From Cupriavidus campinensis (GTDB lineage: Bacteria > Pseudomonadota > Gammaproteobacteria > Burkholderiales > Burkholderiaceae): a stretch of DNA of 64,000 nucleotides. The notes beneath the pieces were generated by a model. The model searched no databases. It saw nothing but the letters and a program-made list of their open reading frames with translations, and was not told the origin of the DNA. Made by a program: the position numbers and the translations under genes. The stretch spans positions 124,001 to 188,000 of the forward strand of contig NZ_CAJPVH010000003.1 of NCBI RefSeq assembly GCF_905397395.1, in the 5' to 3' direction. This document shows, in pieces, positions 46,662 through 55,260 of this stretch (position 1 is its first letter; each line of letters begins with the position of its first letter).

Positions 46662-49232
46662 ATGGAAGTCTCCCGTATCCGGGCCCTGCGCGGCCCGAAT
46701 CTCTGGTGCCGCCACACGGCCATCGAGGCCATCGTGGCCTGCTCGGACAAGTCGCACCTGCTGGCCGACCTGCCAGGCTTCGAAGACCGCCTGCGTGCGC
46801 GCTTCCCGGCCATCGGCCCGCTGCGCCCTGACGACGAGGCTGGTACGCCGTCGATGGCCCACGCGCTGGAAGCCGCCGCGCTGGGCCTGCAGGCCTCTGC
46901 CGGCTGCCCGGTCACCTTCAGCCACACCGCGCCCACCGTGGAGCCCGGCACGTATCAGGTGGTGGTGCAGTACAGCGAGGAAGAAGTCGGCCGGCTCGCC
47001 TTCGAACTCGCCGAACAGCTATGCCTGGCTGCCCGGGACGACAAGCCCTTCGACCTCGACGACGGGCTGCACCGCCTGCGCGAACTTGACGAGGACGTGC
47101 GCCTGGGGCCGAGTACCGGCTCCATCGTCTACGCCGCCGTGGCGCGTGGCATTCCGTACCGCCGCCTCACGCAGGGCTCGATGGTGCAGTTCGGCTGGGG
47201 CAGCAAGCAGCGCCGCATCCAGGCCGCCGAGACCGATATGACCAGCGCCGTGGCGGAGTCCATTGCGCAGGACAAGGACCTGACCAAGAGCCTGCTGCAC
47301 GCCGCCGGCGTGCCGGTGCCGCTGGGCCGCTCGGTGCGCAGCGCCGAAGAAGCCTGGGCCGCCGCGCAGGCCATCAACGGGCCGGTGGTGGTCAAGCCGC
47401 GCGACGGCAACCAGGGCAAGGGCGTGGCGGTACGCATCCGCACGCGCGAGGAAGTGATGACGGCCTACGAAGTGGCGGCCGATATCTCCTCGGACGTGCT
47501 CGTGGAACGTTACATCCCCGGTCACGATTTCCGCCTGCTGGTGGTGGGCAAGCACCTGGTGGCGGCCGCGCGCCGCGATCCGCCGCAGGTGATTGGCGAT
47601 GGCGTGCACACCGTGCGCCAGCTCGTGGAGGAAGTGAACCGCGACCCGCGCCGGGGCGAGGGCCATGCCACGTCGCTGACCAAGATCCGCTTCGACGACA
47701 TCGCGCTGGCCACGCTGGCCAAGCAGCACCTGACCGCCGACTCGGTGCCGGCCAACGGTACGCGCGTGGTGCTTCGTAATAACGCCAATCTGTCGACCGG
47801 CGGCAGCGCCACCGACGTGACCGACGACGTCCACCCGGACATCGCCGCGCGCGCCGTGGCCGCGGCCCAGATGGTGGGCCTCGACATCTGCGGCGTGGAC
47901 GCCGTGTGCGAGACCATGCTCAAGCCGTTCGAGGAACAGGCGGGCGGCATCGTGGAAGTCAACGCCGCGCCGGGCCTGCGCATGCACCTGCAGCCGTCGT
48001 TCGGCAAGGGCCGGGCCGTGGGCGAGGCCATCGTCTCGACCATGTTCGCCGATGGCGACGATGGCCGTATTCCCGTGGTGGCGGTGTCCGGCACCAACGG
48101 CAAGACCACCACCGTGCGCCTGATCACCCACCTGCTGGCCACGAGCGGCCTGCGCATGGGCATGACCGGCACCGATGGCGTGTATATCCAGGGCGAGCGC
48201 ATCGACACCGGCGACTGCAGCGGCCCGCGCAGCGCGCGCAACGTGCTGCTGCACCCCGACGTCGACGCGGCCGTGTTCGAAACCGCGCGCGGCGGCCTGC
48301 TGCGCGAGGGCCTGGCCTTCGACCGCTGCGACGTGGCCGTGGTGACCAACGTGGGCGAAGGCGACCACCTGGGGCTGTCCTACATCAGCACCGTGGAAGA
48401 CCTGGCCGTGCTCAAGAGCGTGATCGTCCAGAACGTGGCGCCGCACGGCATGGCCGTGCTGAACGCTGCAGACCCGATGGTCGCGCGCATGGCCGACGCC
48501 TGCCCCGGCACGGTGACGTTCTTCGCGCACGATGCCGGGCTGCCGACCATGGCGCTGCATCGCGCGCAGGGCAAGCGCGTGGTGTTCGCGGAAGGCGGCG
48601 AGATCGTGGCGTGCGAGGGCGAAACCCAGGTGCGCATTGCGCTGGCGGACATCCCGCTGACGCGCAACGGCAGCATCGGCTTCCAGGTGGAGAACGCGAT
48701 GTCGTCGGTCGCCGCCGCGTGGGCGCTGGGCGTGGACTGGGCCGTGATCCGTCGCGGGCTGGCCACCTTCGTCAACGACGCCGCCACCGCGCCGGGCCGC
48801 TTCAACGTGTTCGACTACCGGGGCGCCACCCTGATCGCCGACTACGGCCACAATCCGGACGCCATCCAGGCATTGTGCAATGCGGTGGAAACCATGAAGG
48901 GCGATCGCCGCGTGGTGGTGATCAGCGGCGCGGGCGACCGTCGCGACGTGGACATCCGCCGGCAAACCCAGATTCTGGGCGGCGTGTTCGATGAGGTGGT
49001 GCTGTATCAGGACCAGTGCCAGCGCGGCCGTGAGGACGGCGAGGTGCTGGCGCTGCTGCGCGAAGGGCTGGAAGGCGCACAGCGCACGCAGCACGTGGAG
49101 GAAATCCGCGGCGAGTTCCTGGCGATCGACACCGCGCTGGGGCACCTGAAGCCGGGCGACCTGTGTCTGATTCTGGTCGATCAGGTGGAAGAGGCACTTG
49201 GGCACATCGCCCAGCGCATCGCGGAACAGTAA
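46662..49232 (+). CDS. cphA: Cyanophycin synthetase
   Basis: 856 codons. N-terminal domain (1-150), ATP-grasp domain with PVVVKPRDGNQGKGVAV (241-257) and GGIVEVNAAPGLRMHLQP, and a Mur-ligase domain with the canonical P-loop GTNGKTT (477-483), VFETARGGLLREGLAFDRCD and VVTNVGEGDHLGL. All motifs expected of an active enzyme are visible. It makes multi-L-arginyl-poly-L-aspartate, an insoluble nitrogen and carbon reserve in the cytoplasm. It is the second gene of the cphA-prime/cphA pair and ends at a strong terminator. Confidence 0.95.
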   Translation: MEVSRIRALRGPNLWCRHTAIEAIVACSDKSHLLADLPGFEDRLRARFPAIGPLRPDDEAGTPSMAHALEAAALGLQASAGCPVTFSHTAPTVEPGTYQVVVQYSEEEVGRLAFELAEQLCLAARDDKPFDLDDGLHRLRELDEDVRLGPSTGSIVYAAVARGIPYRRLTQGSMVQFGWGSKQRRIQAAETDMTSAVAESIAQDKDLTKSLLHAAGVPVPLGRSVRSAEEAWAAAQAINGPVVVKPRDGNQGKGVAVRIRTREEVMTAYEVAADISSDVLVERYIPGHDFRLLVVGKHLVAAARRDPPQVIGDGVHTVRQLVEEVNRDPRRGEGHATSLTKIRFDDIALATLAKQHLTADSVPANGTRVVLRNNANLSTGGSATDVTDDVHPDIAARAVAAAQMVGLDICGVDAVCETMLKPFEEQAGGIVEVNAAPGLRMHLQPSFGKGRAVGEAIVSTMFADGDDGRIPVVAVSGTNGKTTTVRLITHLLATSGLRMGMTGTDGVYIQGERIDTGDCSGPRSARNVLLHPDVDAAVFETARGGLLREGLAFDRCDVAVVTNVGEGDHLGLSYISTVEDLAVLKSVIVQNVAPHGMAVLNAADPMVARMADACPGTVTFFAHDAGLPTMALHRAQGKRVVFAEGGEIVACEGETQVRIALADIPLTRNGSIGFQVENAMSSVAAAWALGVDWAVIRRGLATFVNDAATAPGRFNVFDYRGATLIADYGHNPDAIQALCNAVETMKGDRRVVVISGAGDRRDVDIRRQTQILGGVFDEVVLYQDQCQRGREDGEVLALLREGLEGAQRTQHVEEIRGEFLAIDTALGHLKPGDLCLILVDQVEEALGHIAQRIAEQ

Positions 49233-49278
49233 CAGGCACCCGCTGCATCCGTCGTTGCACCGCAGCTGCATCCGTATG

Positions 49279-49309
49279 AAGGCCGGCTCCCAGGAGCCGG
49301 CCTTTTTTC
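49279..49309 (+). terminator. Terminator after cphA
   Basis: aaggccggctcc / ggagccggcctt (49279-49290 / 49293-49304), 12-bp stem with a 2-base loop, then a T run. Confidence 0.93.
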
Positions 49310-49415
49310 TTGTCCGCCCCCTTGCATCGAAACGGTTGCAGGTGCCACATTACTGTCACCATCGATCCGATGTGACCGCCCCTGCCCCGCCGGTCTCAGC
49401 CAGAGGAGGCTCGCC

Positions 49416-49895
49416 ATGCAATCGCCGCAGACCGTAGTGGTCACCTACATCGCTGCCACACCCGAGCAGGTCTGGTCCGCGCTGACCGACCCCGTGCAGA
49501 GCGAACAGTATTTCTTCGGGCGGCGCGTGGAGTCTGACTGGCAGGTCGGCAGCCCGTTCGTGCTGCGCATGGACGACGGGCGCGTGGATTCCCAGGGCGT
49601 GGTGCTGCTGGCCGAGCCGCCCTACCGGCTCTCGGTGACGTGGCGCGTGGAATGGCTCGAGGCGTTCCGCGAACTGCCCGAGGTGGTAGTCACGTGGCAG
49701 GTGGACGCGCTGGGGCAGGCGGTGCGGCTGACCGTGAGCGAGACCCATCGCGAGCCGGTGGACGAACAGATGCTGCAAGGCGGCCGCAACGGCTGGCCGA
49801 TGATCCTGGCCGGACTCAAGACGCTGCTGGAAACCGGAAAGCCCCTCAATGTCGAGGCCCCCAAGCCACCGCCGGCGCCCTCTTCCGGCGCCTAG
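49416..49895 (+). CDS. SRPBCC-domain protein
   Basis: 159 codons. Begins with VVVTYIAATPEQVWSALTDP and QSEQYFFGRRVESDWQVGSP, then LAEPPYRLSVTWRVEW and NGWPMILAGLKTLLETGKPL, the AHSA1-like branch of the Bet v1 fold. A proline-rich tail ends the protein. The ligand is unknown. Unlike the copy at 15293 it has no ArsR gene directly upstream, and it is separated from cphA by a terminator, so it is probably independent. Confidence 0.87.
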   Translation: MQSPQTVVVTYIAATPEQVWSALTDPVQSEQYFFGRRVESDWQVGSPFVLRMDDGRVDSQGVVLLAEPPYRLSVTWRVEWLEAFRELPEVVVTWQVDALGQAVRLTVSETHREPVDEQMLQGGRNGWPMILAGLKTLLETGKPLNVEAPKPPPAPSSGA

Positions 49896-49907
49896 CCCCT
49901 CTCGCCT

Positions 49908-50567
49908 TCAGTGCCGCCCCGGCAGCGAGAGCCGACGTTCCAGCACGCGCTGCAGTACCGATAACCCGGTACTCAGGATCCAGTAGATGACCGCCACCGC
50001 CAGGTAGAGCGGCAGCGGCTGGTAGGTGGCGGCGATGATTTCCTGCGCGGTGCGCAGCAACTCGGTCACGGTGATCACCGACACCAGCGAGGTGTCCTTG
50101 ATCAGGCTGATCAGGCTGTTGGACAGGCTCGGCACCGCCAGCCGCAGCGCCTGCGGCCCGACGATGTAGCGCAGCGTCTGGATCGGCGTCAGGCCCAGGC
50201 TGTAGGCCGCCATCCACTGCCCGCGCGCAATGCCGAGGATGGCGCCGCGCATGCTTTCCGACAGATAGGCGCCCACGTTGAGGCTCAGCGTCAGCACGCC
50301 GGCCGGAGTGGGCTCAAGCGCAATGCCGACGCTCGGCAGCCCGTAATAGACCACGAAGATCTGCACCAGCAGCGGCGTGCCGCGCATGATGCTGACGTAC
50401 ACGCGCGCCACCGCTTTGAGAATCGGCGCATGGCTGATGCCCATCAGCGCGACCACAATGCCAATCACCAGGCCGAACGCCATCGACAGCACGGCGAACT
50501 TCAGCGTGAGCAGGGCGCCCTGCAACAGCACGGGCAGCGAATCCATCACGAGAGCGAGGGCGGACAT
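49908..50567 (-). CDS. Polar amino acid / cystine-type ABC transporter permease
   Basis: 219 codons, about five transmembrane helices. MRGTPLLVQIFVVYYGLPSV and SLSNSLISLIKDTSLVSVI are hallmarks of His/Glu/Gln-type permeases. The overall pattern is closest, from memory, to E. coli YecS (TcyL), the L-cystine permease. The EAA loop region is GQWMAAYSLGLTPIQTLRYI. It lies downstream of a FliY-like binding-protein gene with an intervening terminator hairpin. No ATP-binding subunit gene is adjacent. Confidence 0.88.
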   Translation of the reverse strand: MSALALVMDSLPVLLQGALLTLKFAVLSMAFGLVIGIVVALMGISHAPILKAVARVYVSIMRGTPLLVQIFVVYYGLPSVGIALEPTPAGVLTLSLNVGAYLSESMRGAILGIARGQWMAAYSLGLTPIQTLRYIVGPQALRLAVPSLSNSLISLIKDTSLVSVITVTELLRTAQEIIAATYQPLPLYLAVAVIYWILSTGLSVLQRVLERRLSLPGRH

Positions 50568-50622
50568 GGCAGGGGCGGGTCAGGAATCCGGAATGCCGGG
50601 ATCATACGTGATCCAGCCATCG

Positions 50623-50650
50623 AAAAAAAAGCCGACTCGCGGGAGTCGGC
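50623..50650 (-). terminator. Internal terminator between binding-protein and permease genes
   Basis: On the minus strand GCCGACTC / GAGTCGGC (50643-50650 / 50631-50638), a 4-base loop, then eight T residues. It lies after the binding-protein gene and before the permease gene, so it likely reduces permease expression relative to the binding protein. Confidence 0.85.
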
Positions 50651-50706
50651 CTGGTTGGTATGGGTTGCAGCGGGTTGGCCCGGGTGGGCCACGCAACCCG
50701 ACCCGC

Positions 50707-51519
50707 TTACTTCGCCGCCTTGGTCACATCCGAGCCGAACCACTTGGTCGACAGCTTCACCAGCGTGCCGTCCTTGCGCAGGTCTTCCAGCGCCTTGTCG
50801 ATGGCCTGGGCGAACTTCGGATTGTCCTTGCGGAACGGAATGGCGACTTCGGTATTGGCGCCGGGCACCACGGCGCCCGGGCGCAACGGCAGGTTGGCGT
50901 TCTTGATCAGGTAGTTGACCATCAGCCGGTCATTGAGCGCCGCGTCGATCCGTTGCGAGGCCAGGTCGCGCAGGTACTCGGGCGCGCCGGGATAGGTCTT
51001 CACGTCGATGCCGGGCACCGACTTGGCCAGTTCGTTGTAGTTGCTGCCCAGGCTGACGCCGAGCTTGTGGTTCTTCAGGTCATCCAGTGACTTGAACTCG
51101 CGCTTGTCGTCCTTGCGCTGGATCAACTGTGCCGCCGAGTAGACGTAGGGCGTGGAGAAATCGAGGGTCTGCTTGCGCTGCGGCGTCACCGCAACCTGAT
51201 TGACGATGATGTCGAACTTGCCTGCCTGCAGGCCGGCAATGATCGCGCTCCATTCGGTGGTCACGAACTCCGGCTTCACGCCCAGCTTGCCGGCGATGGC
51301 GCGTGCCACGTCCACGTCGAAGCCCTCGAGCTCGTTCTTCGCGCCGCGATAGCCGAACGGCGGATACGTGCCTTCCACGCCAATCTTGAGCACGCCGGCT
51401 TGCTTCACCGTGTCGAGCAGATCGGCGGCGCTGGCGGCCGTGGCCGTGAATCCGGCAACGCCAGCCAGCAGCACGGAAGCCAACAGGGATTTGAGCAAGC
51501 CAGTACGAATCGAGCGCAT
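50707..51519 (-). CDS. Amino acid (cystine-type, FliY-like) ABC substrate-binding protein
   Basis: 270 codons. Signal peptide with LLASVLLAGVAGFTATAASA precedes a family 3 solute-binding fold: GVLKIGVEGTYPPFGYRGAK, LQAGKFDIIVNQVAVTPQRK and DFSTPYVYSAAQLI. The end, KWFGSDVTKAAK, closely resembles the E. coli cystine-binding protein FliY (TcyJ) as I recall it. It captures an amino acid in the periplasm for the permease encoded downstream. Cystine is the best guess, other polar amino acids are possible. Confidence 0.9.
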   Translation of the reverse strand: MRSIRTGLLKSLLASVLLAGVAGFTATAASAADLLDTVKQAGVLKIGVEGTYPPFGYRGAKNELEGFDVDVARAIAGKLGVKPEFVTTEWSAIIAGLQAGKFDIIVNQVAVTPQRKQTLDFSTPYVYSAAQLIQRKDDKREFKSLDDLKNHKLGVSLGSNYNELAKSVPGIDVKTYPGAPEYLRDLASQRIDAALNDRLMVNYLIKNANLPLRPGAVVPGANTEVAIPFRKDNPKFAQAIDKALEDLRKDGTLVKLSTKWFGSDVTKAAK

Positions 51520-51723
51520 AAGTTCTCCAGTGAGATGCGGGGTCAGGGCCGGCTTACCCCTTTTGGGGGCGGACCGGAGGCTCCTAAGAGCCTATAACGG
51601 GCTCCACACTACCGCAAACACTATCAAGCGCGAAATAACGATTCATTATGGCTATATAACCGATCCACCACCCGGTCAGGGACCCGGTGTGACGGACCGG
51701 CGCGCCGCCCGCGTCCTGCTCCC

Positions 51724-52644
51724 TTACTGGAACGCCTTGTCGTTCGGCGCCGCGTACAGCGCCTTCATGTCCGGCGACATCGGGTAGTTCATATTGATGT
51801 TGCGCGGCGGAATCGGCGACTGGAACCACTTCGTGTAGAGCTTCTCGGCACGGCCGCTCAGCATCAGGTCCGATACCACGCCATCGGCCAGCTTCTTGAA
51901 CGAGGCGTCGTCCTTGCGGAACATGCAGGCGTAGTTCTCGGTCTGGAGCGGCTCGCCAGCCACGACCCATTCGCTCGCGTTCTTGGCCTTGGTGCGCTCG
52001 CCGTACAGCAGCGGCTCGTCCATGACGAAGGCCACCGCGCGGCCCGTTTCCAGGATCAGGAACGCCTGGCCATGGTCCTTGGCGCTGGTCAGGTTCATGT
52101 TCATGCCCTGCTCGCCGTTCATCTTGACCAGCAGGCGCTCGCCCGTCGTGCCGGCCGTGGTGACCACGTTGCGGCCCTTGAGCTGGGCGAAGTCGGTCAC
52201 GCCCGAGTCCTTCTTGGTCAGCATCTTGATACCGTAGACGAACAGGCTGTTCGAGAAGGCCACCTGCTTCTGGCGCTCGAGGTTGTTGGTCGTGCTGCCG
52301 CATTCGATGTCGATCGTGCCGTTCTGCATCAGCGGAATGCGGTTCTGCGAGGTGATCGGCGTCAGCTTGACCTGCAGGTTCGGCATGTTCAGCGTGGTCT
52401 TGATCTTGTCGACGATCTGCAACAGGATCTCGTGCGAGTAGCCCATGATCTCCTTGCCGTCCGTGTACGAGAACGGGATCGACGACTCGCGGTAGCCGAG
52501 CGAGATCACGCCGGTGTCCTTGATCTTCTTGAGCGTATCGCCATCGGCGGCGTGGGCGCCGGCGGCAGCGCAGGCCAGCACGGCAGCGGCCAGCAGGCGG
52601 GTGGACAGGCAGGTAGGGGTCAGACGGACACGCAGTGACTTCAT
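51724..52644 (-). CDS. Glutamate/aspartate-type (GltI-like) ABC substrate-binding protein
   Basis: 306 codons. The signal peptide ends near AGAHA. The mature protein reads DTLKKIKDTGVISLGYRESS, IPFSYTDGKEIMGYSHEI and NGTIDIECGSTTNNLERQKQ, and its length is typical of GltI/AatJ, longer than the FliY type. GltI binds glutamate and aspartate. No matching GltJKL permease or ATPase genes lie nearby. It follows a D-amino acid dehydrogenase gene by 88 bases on the same strand, so an unusual or D-amino acid ligand is conceivable but unproven. Confidence 0.9.
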   Translation of the reverse strand: MKSLRVRLTPTCLSTRLLAAAVLACAAAGAHAADGDTLKKIKDTGVISLGYRESSIPFSYTDGKEIMGYSHEILLQIVDKIKTTLNMPNLQVKLTPITSQNRIPLMQNGTIDIECGSTTNNLERQKQVAFSNSLFVYGIKMLTKKDSGVTDFAQLKGRNVVTTAGTTGERLLVKMNGEQGMNMNLTSAKDHGQAFLILETGRAVAFVMDEPLLYGERTKAKNASEWVVAGEPLQTENYACMFRKDDASFKKLADGVVSDLMLSGRAEKLYTKWFQSPIPPRNINMNYPMSPDMKALYAAPNDKAFQ

Positions 52645-52732
52645 GGTTTTCGCTCCTTGATGGGGCTTGGTTTAATCAGCTTGAGGCAATCCCACTTCCG
52701 TACAACAAACTTCAACACCCGATGTGCGCCGG

Positions 52733-54010
52733 TCAGGCCCGGGCCGCACTGAAATCTTCCGCGCCGATGGCCGGCGCGCGCCCGGCCAGCTGGTCCGCCA
52801 GCAACCCCGCGCTGCCCATCGCCAGCGTGAACCCGAGCGCGCCATGGCCCAGGTTCAGCCACAGGCCCGGCAGGCGCGACGGGCCGACCAGCGGCAGGCC
52901 GTCCGGCGTGGCCGGGCGCAGGCCGGCCCAGGGCTGCAGGGCGTCGAGTCCGGCGCCATTGGCCACGCCGCCAAACACGGCGCGGGTCTGGGCGACCAGC
53001 GTCTGTGCGCGCTCGCGGTCGATGGTCGGCCCGCCGCGCACCAGATCCGCCATGCCGGCCACGCGCAGCGTATTGCCGATGCGCGCGTAGACGATCTTGT
53101 TGGCGAAGTCGGTCACGCTGATATGCGGCGCCCGCGCGCCATCGGCGATCGGCACCGTGATGCTGTAACCCTTGAGCGGCCACAGCATCGGCCGCACGCC
53201 GAGCGGACGCAGCAGCGGCACGCTGCCGATGCCGCCCGCAACGATCACCGCGTCCGCGCGCACCTCGTCATCGGTGGTCCTCACGCCCACCACCTGGACG
53301 CCCGATGTCATCAATCCTGTGACACGTGTGCCAAACCGCATCGACACATTGCCCTTCCCTTGCAACAGATGGGCCAGCGAGAGGCAGAAGCGATGACAAT
53401 CGCCCACTTCCTCGCTCGGCGTGTAGATGGCGCCGGCGATGTCGCCCCGGATACCGGCCAGCGCGGGCTCCAGGGCCACCGTGGCGTCGCGGTCCAGCGC
53501 CTGCTGCTCGCAGCCCAGGCTGGCCTGGTAGTCCAGCAGCCGGCAGGCCGATGCGTAGGCCGCTTCGTTGCGATGCACCACCAGCTTGCCGCGCCGCGCG
53601 AAATCGAAGCCGCCGCCCTCGCCGCGTGCCTCCGGGCCTTCCACGAAGGCCTGCATCAGGTCGCGCGAGTAGAAAGCCAGCCGCAGCAGCTTGCGCGTGG
53701 TCGCCTCGCTGGTGGCGGCGTTGCACGCCTGCACGAAGGCCATCAGCCAGCGCCACTGGGCCGGGTCGGCGGTCGGACGGAAGCGCATCGGCGAATCGCG
53801 GTCCAGCAGCCAGCCCGGCACCTTCGACAGCACGCCTGGCCCGGCCAGCGGCGCCACGTAGCTGTAGCTCAGCTGCCCGCCGTTGGCAAAGCTGGTCTCC
53901 TCGCCCGGGCCCTCGTGGCGCTCCAGTACGGTGACCTCGTGGCCATCCTGGGCCAGCCGCCATGCAGTGGTCATGCCGACCACCCCCGCTCCCACAATCG
54001 CTATGCGCAT
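52733..54010 (-). CDS. DadA-like FAD-dependent D-amino acid dehydrogenase (second copy)
   Basis: 425 codons from ATG 54010 (MRIAIVGAGVVGMTTAWRLA). It has the DAO fold: FAD loop GAGVVG (7-12), SFANGGQLSYSYVAPLAGPG, and C-terminal GLWLNLGHGALGFTLAMGSA. It is clearly related to DadA at 4739 but diverged, with TSFANGGQLSYSY in place of [13 protein letters not shown]. It probably oxidises a different D-amino acid, or another secondary or cyclic amino acid. It heads a minus-strand run including two amino-acid binding proteins and faces a LysR gene across 193 bases, a likely regulatory pair. Confidence 0.88.
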   Translation of the reverse strand: MRIAIVGAGVVGMTTAWRLAQDGHEVTVLERHEGPGEETSFANGGQLSYSYVAPLAGPGVLSKVPGWLLDRDSPMRFRPTADPAQWRWLMAFVQACNAATSEATTRKLLRLAFYSRDLMQAFVEGPEARGEGGGFDFARRGKLVVHRNEAAYASACRLLDYQASLGCEQQALDRDATVALEPALAGIRGDIAGAIYTPSEEVGDCHRFCLSLAHLLQGKGNVSMRFGTRVTGLMTSGVQVVGVRTTDDEVRADAVIVAGGIGSVPLLRPLGVRPMLWPLKGYSITVPIADGARAPHISVTDFANKIVYARIGNTLRVAGMADLVRGGPTIDRERAQTLVAQTRAVFGGVANGAGLDALQPWAGLRPATPDGLPLVGPSRLPGLWLNLGHGALGFTLAMGSAGLLADQLAGRAPAIGAEDFSAARA

Positions 54011-54203
54011 CGAACCTGCCTTGCCATCCATATCGAATCGATGGGCCAGAGCGTAGTCCACCGCGCGCGGCTTGCCCAATGCCAATACGTGCCAGAATAT
54101 GTCCCCAGGCTATGGATGCCGGCCACCCGGGCTTACCCGTAGTGCACGGCGGGATCGAGGCCATTTCCCCGCACCTTTCCGGACACTTTCCAGCACCACA
54201 ACG

Positions 54204-55157
54204 ATGCGCCTGCGCCAGATCGAAGTCTTCCGCGCCGTCATGCTGACCGGCACCGTCAGCGAGGCCGCGCGCCTGCTCCACGTCTCCCAGCCCGTGGTGA
54301 CGCGGGTGTTGCAGCACGCCGAGGCGTCGCTGGGCTTCCGTTTGTTCGAGCGCGTGCGCGGCCGGCTGCAGCCCACACCGGAGGCAACCGCGCTCTATGG
54401 GGATGTCGAAAGGCTATATGGGGAGATCGAGCGCGTGCGGCGCGTGTCCGAGAGCCTGCGCCACAAGGGCGCCGGCCGGCTGCGCGTGGCGGCCACGCCG
54501 AGCCTGGCCAATCCGCTGCTGGTGCCGGCGGTGCGGCGCTTCTGCGCGCGGCACCCGGAAACCCAGGTCCAGGTGCTGACCCACCATACCAACGAGATCG
54601 TGGACGCGCTGCTGGCCAACCAGATCGACGTGGGCTTCGCCTTCTCGCCGCCCCGGCACGAGGCCATCTCCTCGGAGCCCGTGGCCGCCGGGCGGATGCT
54701 GCTGGCCGTGCCGCGCACGCTGCCGCTGCCGGGCGGAGGGCGGCGCGGGGCGGTGTCGATGCACAAGCTGATGGACCGCCCCTTCGTCGGCTACGACGAC
54801 GACACCTCGCTGGGCCTGCTGGTGCGCCAGACGCTGGCGCGCCACGCACTGGAGCCGCACTCCACGCTGGAAGTGCAGACCTACTCGCTGGCGCTGGCGC
54901 TGGTCGATGCGGGGCTTGGCCTGACCGTGCTCGACCAGTACACGGCGCTGAGCGCCAACCCGGCCAATGTGGCACTGCACGATATCGAACCGGTGCTGCC
55001 GTTCGAGATCCAGTTGCTGCGCGCGAGCCACCGGGGCGCCTCCAGCCTTGTGGACGACATGCGCACCCAGTTCACGGCCGCCGCCGCCGAACTGGCAGCC
55101 ACCCTGCCCCACCGGCTGGAAGCCCCGCGCGTGCAGTTCGACGCGCCCGACAAATGA
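54204..55157 (+). CDS. LysR family transcriptional regulator
   Basis: 317 codons from ATG 54204 (MRLRQIEVFRAVMLTGTVSE), the usual LysR N-terminus. The helix-turn-helix is AARLLHVSQPVVTRVLQHAE at residues 19-38. The inducer-binding domain follows with RLRVAATPSLANPLLVPAVR and NQIDVGFAFS. The pattern resembles NocR/OccR-type regulators, which respond to amino acids or opines. Divergent from the DadA-like gene, which it probably controls. Confidence 0.9.
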   Translation: MRLRQIEVFRAVMLTGTVSEAARLLHVSQPVVTRVLQHAEASLGFRLFERVRGRLQPTPEATALYGDVERLYGEIERVRRVSESLRHKGAGRLRVAATPSLANPLLVPAVRRFCARHPETQVQVLTHHTNEIVDALLANQIDVGFAFSPPRHEAISSEPVAAGRMLLAVPRTLPLPGGGRRGAVSMHKLMDRPFVGYDDDTSLGLLVRQTLARHALEPHSTLEVQTYSLALALVDAGLGLTVLDQYTALSANPANVALHDIEPVLPFEIQLLRASHRGASSLVDDMRTQFTAAAAELAATLPHRLEAPRVQFDAPDK

Positions 55158-55196
55158 GAACCGCCCTAAATGAGAGCCGCCGCAATGAGAACCGTC
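55152..55196 (+). repeat. Short imperfect tandem repeat after the LysR stop
   Basis: Three copies of about 15 bases with consensus aaatgagaaccgcc, starting at 55152, 55168 and about 55182. The LysR stop codon TGA lies inside the first copy. The repeat ends about 65 bases before the next gene. Confidence 0.6.
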
Positions 55197-55260
55197 GCAT
55201 TGACAGACCCGCGCGGCGTGCACCATCATCAACCCGCACCGACAGGCGCGTGAAACCCAC

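Noticed and set aside
43983-49271. Very long open frames on the minus strand opposite cphA-prime (980 codons) and cphA (750 codons)
   Set aside because: They mirror real genes with a full set of family motifs, have His/Gly/Ala/Arg-rich nonsense composition and no domain. Such shadows are expected in GC-rich coding DNA.
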